A stretch of 7,780 nucleotides of DNA, taken from contig JANQLI010000358.1 in NCBI GenBank assembly GCA_028280675.1, forward strand, positions 1 through 7,780, in the 5' to 3' direction. Numbering within the stretch: the stretch's first letter is position 1; the number at the start of each line of letters is the position of its first letter. Below are positions 1-5,960 of this stretch, piece by piece. The translations under genes and the position numbers were made by a program. The DNA is from Alphaproteobacteria bacterium. GTDB taxonomy: Bacteria; Pseudomonadota; Alphaproteobacteria; SMXP01. Below the pieces are notes generated by a model. That model saw only the letters and a list, made by a program, of their open reading frames with translations, was not told the origin of the DNA and did no database searches.

Positions 1-1
1 C

Positions 2-88
2 GAGGTTGCCAAACGTTTGGGAATCATGCCTGAGTCAGGCGGAAACGACACCACAAAGGGCCCCCGGCTCGTCAGTGATAAGAGTTGA
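2..88 (+). CDS. purC: PurC C-terminus (SAICAR synthetase), partial
   Basis: Only the last 28 codons and the TGA stop are in the window; the gene begins upstream of base 1. The frame reads EVAKRLGIMPES and ends GPRLVSDKS. The EVAxRLGIM stretch followed by a proline- and glycine-containing tail resembles the end of alphaproteobacterial phosphoribosylaminoimidazole-succinocarboxamide synthase as I remember it. PurC joins aspartate to CAIR using ATP in cytosolic IMP synthesis. Its position, 9 bases before purS, matches the common alphaproteobacterial order purC-purS-purQ-purL. The assignment rests on a short tail plus gene order, because no catalytic region is visible. Confidence 0.75.
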   Translation, partial: EVAKRLGIMPESGGNDTTKGPRLVSDKS

Positions 89-97
89 GCATTGAAC

Positions 98-340
98 ATG
101 AAAGCACGCGTGCACATTACATTGAAATCAGGGGTTTTAGACCCTCAAGGGAAAGCCATTGAACATTCCCTTGCCGATCTTGGGTTTGCTGGCGTCGGGG
201 ATGTGCGTCAGGGCAAATACATCGAGCTCGATCTCACAGAAACAGATCCAGAAAAAGCCCGCGCTGATGTCACAGCCATGTGCGAAAAGCTTCTCGCCAA
301 CACCGTCATTGAAAATTACGTCATTGATCTCGACGCTTAA
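98..340 (+). CDS. purS: FGAM synthase subunit PurS
   Basis: An 80-residue protein, the usual PurS length. PurS is the small non-catalytic subunit of the three-part phosphoribosylformylglycinamidine synthase (PurS-PurQ-PurL). It forms a dimer that bridges the glutaminase PurQ to the synthetase PurL and is thought to help move ammonia between them. The N-terminal strand (residues 1-10, MKARVHITLK), the following GVLDPQGKAIEHSL helix (12-25), GKYIELDL (39-46) and the end ENYVIDLDA (72-80) fit the family. I chose ATG at 98. The in-frame TTG at 92 would add only two residues (M-N) and has no better ribosome site. It sits 9 bases after purC and 17 bases before purQ, so the genes are probably co-transcribed and translationally linked. 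Confidence 0.93.
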   Translation: MKARVHITLKSGVLDPQGKAIEHSLADLGFAGVGDVRQGKYIELDLTETDPEKARADVTAMCEKLLANTVIENYVIDLDA

Positions 341-357
341 AACAAAAGAGCCTACTC

Positions 358-1020
358 GTGAAATCTGCTGTTATCGTTTTTCCCGCATCCAATTGTGATC
401 GTGATGCGGCTGTGGCGCTCGAAGCTGTCAGCGGCGCTGCGCCACATATGGTCTGGCATGGGGAGACCGACCTGCCCCCTGTCGATTTTATTCTCCTGCC
501 CGGCGGGTTTTCCTACGGCGACTATTTGCGCTCCGGCGCGATGGCGGCCAGGTCGCCGATTATGCGCGAGGTGATCAAAGCGGCGCATAATGGCACACCA
601 GTGCTTGGCATTTGCAACGGTTTTCAGGTGCTGACTGAATCCGGGCTTTTGCCGGGTGTGTTGATGCGGAATGCCGGTTTGACCTTTGTCTGCAAGACCG
701 TGCATTTGCGGGTTGAAAACAACGAAACCCTCTTTACGCGTCATTACAACAAAGGCGATCAGATTGCTGTGCCTGTTGCCCATCATGATGGCAATTACTT
801 TGCCGATGCTGACACACTCAAAGACTTAGAAGATCAAAACCGCATTGCCTTTCGTTACGTTGACAACCCGAACGGATCGCAGAACGACATTGCGGGCATT
901 TTGAACGCCAACGGCAATGTGCTTGGCATGATGCCGCATCCCGAACGCGTGATCGCGCCCATCCTTGGCGGCACTGATGGCGCGGCGATGTTTGAAAGTA
1001 TTTTAGAGGCAGTCGCATGA
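358..1020 (+). CDS. purQ: FGAM synthase glutaminase subunit PurQ
   Basis: A 220-residue class I glutamine amidotransferase with a GTG start; AAGAG lies 8 bases upstream. It hydrolyses glutamine and passes ammonia to PurL for the conversion of FGAR to FGAM. The nucleophile is Cys86 in GICNGFQ (84-90), and the other triad members are His194 and Glu196 in MPHPERV (192-198). Other family landmarks are SNCDRD (11-16), LLPGGFSYGDYLRSGA (46-61) and LMRNAGLTFVC (102-112). Near the N-terminus the residue before SNCDRD is Ala10, where I expect Gly (FPGSNCDRD). The stop codon overlaps the purL start (ATGA, 1017-1020), which suggests coupled translation and matched subunit amounts. The triad is complete, so I expect an active enzyme. 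Confidence 0.97.
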   Translation: MKSAVIVFPASNCDRDAAVALEAVSGAAPHMVWHGETDLPPVDFILLPGGFSYGDYLRSGAMAARSPIMREVIKAAHNGTPVLGICNGFQVLTESGLLPGVLMRNAGLTFVCKTVHLRVENNETLFTRHYNKGDQIAVPVAHHDGNYFADADTLKDLEDQNRIAFRYVDNPNGSQNDIAGILNANGNVLGMMPHPERVIAPILGGTDGAAMFESILEAVA

Positions 1021-3227
1021 GTGAGCTTCCGTATAGCGATGGCATCACGCCCGAAACCGTCACCGAACACGGCCTGACGCCGGATGAATATGCGCTTATT
1101 GTTGAGAAAATGGGCCGCGCGCCGAACACCACCGAGCTTGGGATTTTTTCGGTCATGTGGTCCGAGCACTGCTCTTATAAATCATCCCGCAAACATCTCG
1201 CAGGCCTGCCGACAACAGGGCCGCAAGTGATCTGCGGTCCAGGCGAAAACGCCGGGATTGTCGATCTCGGCGATGGCCAAGCCGCCGTCTTTAAAATGGA
1301 AAGCCACAACCACCCCTCTTACATCGAGCCCTATCAAGGCGCGGCGACCGGGGTGGGCGGTATTATGCGCGACGTGTTCACCATGGGCGCGCGCCCGATT
1401 GCCAACATGAACGCCTTGCGCTTTGGCGATCCCTCCCATGACAAAACCCGGCATCTCTTATCCGGCGTGGTGGCTGGGATTGGCGGTTATGGCAATTGCA
1501 TGGGCGTGCCCACGGTTGGCGGCGAAGTGAACTTTCACAAACGCTATAACGGCAACATCCTGGTGAACGCCATGACCGTTGGACTTGTCGAGACGGATAA
1601 GATTTTTTATTCCGCCGCCAAAGGCGTTGGCAATCCGGTTGTCTATGTTGGCTCTAAAACAGGTCGCGATGGCATTCACGGCGCCACCATGGCGTCTGCG
1701 GAATTTGACGATGACTCGGACGAAAAGCGCCCTACGGTGCAAGTGGGCGATCCGTTCGCCGAAAAACTTCTTCTCGAAGCCTGCCTGGAATTAATGTCAT
1801 CGGACGCCATTATCGCTATTCAGGATATGGGGGCGGCGGGCCTCACCTCCTCTTCTGTGGAGATGGCCGACAAAGGCGGTGTGGGCATCCATTTCAACCT
1901 CGACAAAGTGCCGTGCCGGGAAGAGGCTATGCTGCCTTACGAAATGATGCTGTCAGAAAGCCAAGAGCGCATGCTGATGGTGCTCAAGCCCGGCAAAGAG
2001 GATGACGCGCACAAAGTGTTCCAAAAGTGGGGCCTTGATTTCGCCGTCATCGGCATCACCACCGACACCCATCATCTGGTCTTAGAGTTCAAAGGCGAGA
2101 TCGTCGCCGACATGCCGGTCGATGCGCTCACCGATGCAGCGCCAATATATGACCGGCCATGGGAGCCGACACCAAAGCGGGATACATTGCCCGCCGATAC
2201 ATTTGCCGAACCTGCTGATTATGGCGCAACGCTGAAACAACTTGTCGGCTGTCCGGATCTCGCCTCGCGGCGCTGGATTTGGCAGCAATACGATCACACG
2301 GTGATGGGCGATACGGTGCAAACACCGGGCGGGGATGCAGCCATCGTGCGCATTCATGGCACCAATAAAGGTGTCGCGATCTCCACCGACGTCACGCCGC
2401 GTTATTGCTTTGCCGATCCCCATGAAGGCGGCAAGCAAGCCGTCGCCGAAACCTGGCGCAACTTGACCGCCGTTGGCGCGACACCGCTTGGCATGACCGA
2501 TTGTTTGAATTTCGGCAATCCGGAAAAGCCGGACATTATGGGACAATTTGTCGGCTGCTTGCGGGGCATGGGCGAAGCCGGAGACGCGCTTGATTTCCCC
2601 ATCGTGTCGGGCAATGTGTCGCTTTACAACGAAACCAATGGTGAAGCGATTTACCCCACCCCCGCCATTGGCGGCGTCGGGCTGTTGAAAGACCTCGACA
2701 AGCGCATGGACATGGCGCTGAAAGACTCCGGCGAACTCCTGATTGTGATCGGCGACACCAAAGGTCATCTTGGCTCGTCGATTTTCGCCCGTGAGATCCA
2801 CGGCAATGAAGACGGGGCGCCGCCGCCGGTTGATTTGGGGACAGAGCGCCGCAATGGCGATTTCGTCCGCTCACTGATTGAAGGGAAACGTGTCTCCGCT
2901 GTACACGATGTCGCCGATGGCGGCCTGCTTGTCACGGTGGCTGAAATGGCCATGGCAGGTGGCATTGGCGCCAATATTGACGCACCGCGCGATACGACTC
3001 ATGCTTATCTCTTTGGCGAAGATCAGAGCCGTTACGTGATCAGCGTTACGGCGCAGGGTGCCGAGACCATTATCCGCGATGCAGAAAATGCTGGCGTTCC
3101 CGCGACCATCCTTGGACAAGTCGGCAGCGATGCGATATCGATCAATGGACAGCATACGGTGACGGTGAATAGCTTGCGCGGATCGCACGAACGCTGGATG
3201 CCCGCATTTATGGCGGCGGCATCTTAA
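1017..3227 (+). CDS. purL: FGAM synthase large subunit PurL
   Basis: A 736-residue PurL of the short type that needs separate PurS and PurQ, unlike the roughly 1300-residue fused enzyme of gammaproteobacteria. It binds ATP and FGAR and uses ammonia from PurQ to make FGAM. The N-terminal half shows MWSEHCSYKS (47-56) with the family's catalytic His (His51), GPGENAG (74-80), ESHNHP (95-100) and DVFTMGARP (119-127). Later landmarks are KTGRDGIHGA (214-223), QVGDPFAEK (242-250), QDMGAAGLTSS (269-279) and SESQERML (313-320). In the second half GNVSLYNE lies near 531, HDVADGGLL near 629 and FGEDQSRY near 666, as expected for the duplicated AIRS-like fold. The ATG overlaps the purQ stop by 4 bases. 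No frame disruption is seen. Confidence 0.97.
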   Translation: MSELPYSDGITPETVTEHGLTPDEYALIVEKMGRAPNTTELGIFSVMWSEHCSYKSSRKHLAGLPTTGPQVICGPGENAGIVDLGDGQAAVFKMESHNHPSYIEPYQGAATGVGGIMRDVFTMGARPIANMNALRFGDPSHDKTRHLLSGVVAGIGGYGNCMGVPTVGGEVNFHKRYNGNILVNAMTVGLVETDKIFYSAAKGVGNPVVYVGSKTGRDGIHGATMASAEFDDDSDEKRPTVQVGDPFAEKLLLEACLELMSSDAIIAIQDMGAAGLTSSSVEMADKGGVGIHFNLDKVPCREEAMLPYEMMLSESQERMLMVLKPGKEDDAHKVFQKWGLDFAVIGITTDTHHLVLEFKGEIVADMPVDALTDAAPIYDRPWEPTPKRDTLPADTFAEPADYGATLKQLVGCPDLASRRWIWQQYDHTVMGDTVQTPGGDAAIVRIHGTNKGVAISTDVTPRYCFADPHEGGKQAVAETWRNLTAVGATPLGMTDCLNFGNPEKPDIMGQFVGCLRGMGEAGDALDFPIVSGNVSLYNETNGEAIYPTPAIGGVGLLKDLDKRMDMALKDSGELLIVIGDTKGHLGSSIFAREIHGNEDGAPPPVDLGTERRNGDFVRSLIEGKRVSAVHDVADGGLLVTVAEMAMAGGIGANIDAPRDTTHAYLFGEDQSRYVISVTAQGAETIIRDAENAGVPATILGQVGSDAISINGQHTVTVNSLRGSHERWMPAFMAAAS

Positions 3228-3228
3228 T

Positions 3229-3267
3229 TCCCCCTCATCCTCCCCTTCTCCCCAAGAGGAAGAAGGA
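3229..3267 (+). repeat. Degenerate hairpin-forming intergenic repeat between purL and bolA
   Basis: Just after the purL stop there is a pyrimidine-rich run (CCCTCATCC, then CCTTCTCCCC) followed by a purine-rich run (AAGAGGAAGAAGG). CCTTCT (3244-3249) can pair exactly with AGAAGG (3261-3266) around an 11-base loop, and further pairing is possible with a bulge. It resembles a decayed copy of the short palindromic elements with CCTTCTCCCC and GGGGAGAAGG arms that are scattered between genes in many rhizobia and relatives. No run of T follows, so a normal terminator is unlikely. With one copy in view the repeat identity is an inference. Confidence 0.35.
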
Positions 3268-3290
3268 CTTTAAAATGGAGCGACATAACG

Positions 3291-3524
3291 ATGGCGATGA
3301 CAGCCCAAGAAATCGAAACACTGATCCTTGAGGGCATTCCCGATGCCAAAGTGATCATCACGGACCTCCGCGGCGATGGCGATCATTATAAAGCCGAGGT
3401 GATCGCCGCGAGCTTTGCTGGCAAGACGCGGGTGCAACAGCACCAAATGGTTTACAAAGCGCTGAAAGGCAATATGGGAGAGGCCCTCCATGCCCTACAG
3501 CTTGAAACTTCTATCCCTACTTAA
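3291..3524 (+). CDS. BolA-family protein
   Basis: A 77-residue single-domain BolA-like protein, cytosolic, of normal family length. The central motif is RVQQHQMVYKAL (47-58), with conserved His51, and the end LHALQL carries His67. In studied BolA-glutaredoxin pairs the invariant C-terminal His is a ligand of the shared [2Fe-2S] cluster. The glycine-rich DLRGDGDHYKAEV (25-37) matches the IbaG/BolA2-like group, which lacks the long N-terminus of E. coli BolA. I chose ATG 3291, with GGAG at 3277-3280 ten bases upstream; ATG 3297 would shorten it by two residues. The next gene is a CGFS glutaredoxin, its known partner family, so a role in iron-sulfur trafficking or iron sensing is likely. DNA binding, proposed for some BolA proteins, cannot be judged here. 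Confidence 0.92.
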   Translation: MAMTAQEIETLILEGIPDAKVIITDLRGDGDHYKAEVIAASFAGKTRVQQHQMVYKALKGNMGEALHALQLETSIPT

Positions 3525-3549
3525 TTTTATCCTTAGAGCGGATACATGA

Positions 3550-3566
3550 TTGCGATTCTCTCGCAA
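3550..3566. promoter_or_regulatory. Perfect 17-bp inverted repeat upstream of grxD, candidate operator
   Basis: TTGCGA (3550-3555) and TCGCAA (3561-3566) are exact inverted copies separated by TTCTC. The site lies in the bolA-grxD gap, 75 bases before the grxD ATG and just upstream of a TTGACC promoter-like hexamer. Its form resembles Fur-type boxes described in some alphaproteobacteria, with TTGC-type half-sites in a 17-19 bp dyad; that comparison is from memory. Fur control would suit an iron-sulfur glutaredoxin. A short RNA hairpin with a 6-bp stem is an alternative, but there is no T run after it. Confidence 0.45.
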
Positions 3567-3572
3567 CAGACC

Positions 3573-3601
3573 TTGACCCCACAGGACAAAAGACCTAGTT
3601 A
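3573..3601 (+). promoter_or_regulatory. Possible grxD promoter
   Basis: TTGACC at 3573-3578 is a good -35 match. A 17-base spacer leads to TAGTTA (3596-3601), which is a poor -10 match. TAAGTT at 3607-3612 is another -10 candidate. A start around 3608 would give a leader of about 35 bases. The 117-base gap makes a separate grxD promoter reasonable, but the -10 is weak, so read-through from the pur-bolA unit remains possible. Confidence 0.3.
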
Positions 3602-3641
3602 CACACTAAGTTATTCATTTGAACCGTAAGCAGAGCTAACC

Positions 3642-3977
3642 ATGAGTGAAAACCCCATTCTCGCGAATATCAAAAAATACGTGGAAGACCATGACGTTGT
3701 TTTGTTCATGAAAGGCACGCCCGTGTTCCCGCAATGTGGGTTTTCCAGCCAAGTGGTGCAAATTCTGACCTATCTCAATGTGCAGTTCCGCACCATCAAC
3801 GTGCTGGAGAGCGAGGATCTACGTCAGGGCATCAAGGATTACAGTGATTGGCCAACCATCCCGCAGCTTTACGTGAAAGGTGAGTTCGTCGGCGGATGTG
3901 ACATTATCAAAGACATGTTCGAGCAAGGCGAGTTGCGCGACTATTTCACCGAAAAAGGCATCGACGTCGCTGCATAA
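3642..3977 (+). CDS. grxD: Monothiol glutaredoxin, Grx4/GrxD (CGFS) type
   Basis: A 111-residue single-domain monothiol glutaredoxin, normal length. The active site is Cys32-Gly-Phe-Ser (32-35) after FMKGTPVFPQ (22-31), and the glutathione-binding WPTIPQLY (70-77) and GGCD (84-87) motifs are intact. CGFS proteins bind a [2Fe-2S] cluster between two subunits with two glutathiones, deliver clusters to target proteins and form mixed complexes with BolA proteins. The upstream gene encodes a BolA, so the pair probably acts together in the cytosol. The ATG at 3642 gives the usual N-terminus (NPILANIKKYVEDHDVVLFMKG); the ribosome site is weak (AGCAGAGC). The gene converges on the serine hydrolase gene, with only 19 bases between the stop codons. 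Confidence 0.96.
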   Translation: MSENPILANIKKYVEDHDVVLFMKGTPVFPQCGFSSQVVQILTYLNVQFRTINVLESEDLRQGIKDYSDWPTIPQLYVKGEFVGGCDIIKDMFEQGELRDYFTEKGIDVAA

Positions 3978-3990
3978 AGCTAAAGCTTTA
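3975..3990 (+). terminator. Weak hairpin at the grxD stop, possible terminator
   Basis: TAAAGC (3975-3980, including the grxD stop codon) pairs exactly with GCTTTA (3985-3990) around a TAAA loop, followed by the T-rich ATCTTCTTAT. The stem is short and A+T-rich, so it would be a weak terminator. TAAAGCTTTA at 3981-3990 is also a 10-bp palindrome. No other terminator separates grxD from the converging gene. Confidence 0.3.
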
Positions 3991-3996
3991 ATCTTC

Positions 3997-5139
3997 TTAT
4001 ATCGGCGCTTTTCGCAAACCAAGCTTAACGTTTGTCAGACCAATTGCAGGCAGAATGTAGTTTTGCATGAGCCGTTGCGGCATGACAATGGTTGCAGGGA
4101 ATTGGTTGTAATATCCCGCAAAGGTGACAACAGTAAGGTCATGCTCTGGCATAAGAAAGAGGGACTGTCCCCCATTGCCAGATGCAAGTGCCGCTTTAAG
4201 CGGCCGACCATCTTGCACATAGCCTGGCAAGAACCAATGCAAGCCATAAGCATATTTGACGGGCAATGGCGTTTGAACATGCGGCGTGAAAGTTGCCTCG
4301 ACCCATGTGACAGGTAAAACCTGCTGCCCGTTCCATTCCCCACGCTGCAAATACAATCGTCCAAGTTTTGCAAAATCTTGTGCCGTTAAACGCAAACCCG
4401 ATGCACCCCATACTTGGCCACTGCGATGAGTGACCCAATGGAACTTTTTAATCTCTAGCGGATCAAAGAGATATTGCTTCGCAAAATCTTTCGCCGGCAT
4501 GCCTGTGCTGTCTTCAAGAATGGCAATCAAGATTTGCGTGAGACCGCCATTGTAGTTGTATCGGTCACCAGGAGGCGTTTCAAAAGGGCGACTTAAGGCA
4601 AAGCGCACGGGGGTGTCACTCTCCCACATCCAAATTTCAGGATTTGCCGAATCTGTATAAGGGGTGGTTTCATCCCAAGTAAAACCCGCACTCATCGTTA
4701 ATACATGTTTCAGCGTCAGGGATTGCATCTCAGATGTCTGTGGTGTGTTGGCAAAATATGCTTTATCGAGTACATCACGAATCGGGACATCCAGTCCTGG
4801 GAGAAAACCTTTATCTATCGCGATGCCGATTAAAGCCGAGACGATACTTTTGGTACCCGACCGTAAATCATGCAGAGTCTCCGCGCTATGCGCCACAAGA
4901 CCAAGGCCCTCTCCCCAATTTTCATCGGGGCGCGAAAAGTATTTTTCATACAGCACCTCATCTCCACGCATCACAAGCACCGCATGAAAATTCATATCGT
5001 CAAGGGCCTGACTGAGATCTTCGAAATATTGAGCGTCAATAGATGCTTCTTGTGCCGCTTCCATGGCAACAGCGCGCGCATAAACACAGACAACAAAAAG
5101 ACTTACGAACGCACAGAGACGTATCAGCTTTGACACCAT
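3997..5139 (-). CDS. Secreted beta-lactamase-family (class C fold) serine hydrolase
   Basis: A 380-residue protein of the beta-lactamase/penicillin-binding-protein fold (Pfam PF00144 group: EstB, NylB and class C-like hydrolases). Residues 1-25 look like a Sec signal peptide: basic start, hydrophobic LCAFVSLFVVCVYA, and AVA at 23-25 as the likely cleavage site; there is no lipobox. The Ser-x-x-Lys motif is Ser94-Gly-Thr-Lys97, in SGTKSIVSALIG. A tyrosine motif lies at YNYNGG (194-199), and GNGGQ (321-325) stands where the KTG-like box is expected. HVLTMSAGFTWDE (145-157) and the PGDRYNYNGG context look NylB-like. It probably acts in the periplasm or outside the cell on an ester, amide or peptide; the substrate cannot be read and antibiotic resistance should not be assumed. 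AAGGAG (5144-5149) precedes the ATG by 4 bases. It follows a Crp/Fnr gene on the same strand and looks less G+C-rich than purL. Confidence 0.88.
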   Translation of the reverse strand: MVSKLIRLCAFVSLFVVCVYARAVAMEAAQEASIDAQYFEDLSQALDDMNFHAVLVMRGDEVLYEKYFSRPDENWGEGLGLVAHSAETLHDLRSGTKSIVSALIGIAIDKGFLPGLDVPIRDVLDKAYFANTPQTSEMQSLTLKHVLTMSAGFTWDETTPYTDSANPEIWMWESDTPVRFALSRPFETPPGDRYNYNGGLTQILIAILEDSTGMPAKDFAKQYLFDPLEIKKFHWVTHRSGQVWGASGLRLTAQDFAKLGRLYLQRGEWNGQQVLPVTWVEATFTPHVQTPLPVKYAYGLHWFLPGYVQDGRPLKAALASGNGGQSLFLMPEHDLTVVTFAGYYNQFPATIVMPQRLMQNYILPAIGLTNVKLGLRKAPI

Positions 5140-5206
5140 AAAGCTCCTTCAAGATTAAAATGCACCTGTTAGAATCGGAAGATAGTCAAAGACAGACCGC
5201 CATGTG

Positions 5207-5220
5207 CCGACATTTGTCGG
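5207..5220. promoter_or_regulatory. 14-bp perfect palindrome upstream of the serine hydrolase gene
   Basis: CCGACA (5207-5212) and TGTCGG (5215-5220) are exact inverted copies separated by TT. The centre is about 74 bases before the hydrolase ATG and 15 bases beyond the end of the Crp/Fnr gene. On the minus strand a TTGACT hexamer (5184-5189) lies downstream, so the dyad is where an activator site could be. It could also be an RNA hairpin (CCGAC, AAAT, GTCGG) after the regulator gene, but no T run follows. It is not the canonical FNR box. Confidence 0.4.
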
Positions 5221-5235
5221 TTCGTGATCATTTTT

Positions 5236-5913
5236 TCAAAGACTGTTCGCAAGCTCTCGCACAGAGTCAAGCTGGAGAATGTCAATATGACGCGCGGACT
5301 CGTCAAAGGAGATCACGCCATCCGACATGAGTTTTTTAAATCCGCGAGATACCGTATCAGATGTCAAGCCAAGATAGTCGGCAATATCTTTCCGTGTCAT
5401 GTGCAATGTCACAGATGTCTCAGCTTTCTGCATCTCAAAAATTTTCATCAGAAACACACAGAGACGTTCATGGGCTTTAAGCTTCGCCGCCATTGAGGCG
5501 CGTTTCGACATGTTGAACATCACCGCATTACGCCGCTCATGCAGAGCCCGTGCAAGAGATGGAATATCCCCAACGAATTGAAAAAAATCGTTTAGAGAGA
5601 TCTTCCGCGCATGCCCTTCGGTCAATGCCACAAGGCTATAGGCATATGTGCGGTCATCGCCGAAGCCAACCAACTCCCCGCTTGATGAAAAGCCGCTTAC
5701 CTGACGACTGCCATCGGCCAAATCGCGTTCAAACATCCATTCGCCATCTCGTAAGAGATAGATAAAGGGAGCAGGTTCAAATTCGCGGAATAAATAGTCT
5801 TGCGGCCGCTTTTCAACATCGGTGCTGAGATCAAGAAAACGTCTCAAGTCTGTGTCTTGCAGCTCCGCAAAAACCACGCATTCCCTTAGCCAATGGACAG
5901 AGTTATCAAGCAT
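5236..5913 (-). CDS. Crp/Fnr-family transcriptional regulator (FixK-like, no Fe-S cysteines)
   Basis: A 225-residue protein with an N-terminal cyclic-nucleotide-type beta barrel (about 15-115, with GELVGF at 79-84), a long dimer helix (about 116-160, ending HERLCVFLMKIFE) and a C-terminal winged helix. The helix-turn-helix is about 172-196, MTRKDIADYLGLTSDTVSRGF. Against FNR (GLTVETISR) the reading residues align as Asp186, Ser189 and Arg190, so the key Glu209 of FNR is replaced by Asp. Only Cys12 and Cys152 occur, so the four-cysteine oxygen-sensing cluster of FNR is absent. The effector is unknown; it could act constitutively like FixK or respond to a ligand or redox state. The serine hydrolase gene follows 97 bases downstream on the same strand and is a plausible target. 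ATG 5911-5913 is the only good start; the ribosome site is weak. Confidence 0.9.
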   Translation of the reverse strand: MLDNSVHWLRECVVFAELQDTDLRRFLDLSTDVEKRPQDYLFREFEPAPFIYLLRDGEWMFERDLADGSRQVSGFSSSGELVGFGDDRTYAYSLVALTEGHARKISLNDFFQFVGDIPSLARALHERRNAVMFNMSKRASMAAKLKAHERLCVFLMKIFEMQKAETSVTLHMTRKDIADYLGLTSDTVSRGFKKLMSDGVISFDESARHIDILQLDSVRELANSL

Positions 5914-5919
5914 GGGCCT

Positions 5920-5948
5920 ATTTTAGAGAACAACATGCCCCAAGCCAA
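5920..5948 (-). promoter_or_regulatory. Possible promoter of the Crp/Fnr gene
   Basis: On the minus strand TTGGCT (plus-strand 5943-5948) and TAAAAT (plus-strand 5920-5925) are separated by 17 bases. TAAAAT matches five of six -10 positions; TTGGCT matches only the TTG part of the -35. Transcription would then begin within a few bases of the ATG at 5913, giving an mRNA with almost no leader, which fits the lack of a clear ribosome site. No mapped start supports this. Confidence 0.35.
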
Positions 5949-5960
5949 ATCAGCCCGAAA

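Noticed and set aside
92..97. TTG at 92 as the purS start
   Set aside because: It adds only two residues before the ATG at 98, which gives the usual PurS N-terminus.
352..786. 144-codon minus-strand open frame opposite purQ
   Set aside because: PurQ has complete catalytic motifs over this interval; the antisense frame resembles no family.
2082..2801. 239-codon open frame on the minus strand within purL
   Set aside because: It lies wholly opposite the well-conserved purL frame, shows no recognisable motif and has a composition typical of the shadow of a G+C-rich gene.
3275..3277. ATG at 3275 as an earlier bolA start
   Set aside because: It is out of frame with the BolA coding frame; its GGAG overlap instead serves as the ribosome site for ATG 3291.
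3880..4317. 145-codon plus-strand open frame spanning the grxD end and the hydrolase gene
   Set aside because: It crosses two real genes that converge, has no ribosome site and no recognisable domain.
3997..5139. Calling the hydrolase an AmpC beta-lactamase or resistance gene
   Set aside because: The fold and Ser-x-x-Lys fit, but the motifs look closer to EstB/NylB-type esterases and amidases, and no AmpC-specific YAN or KTG is seen.
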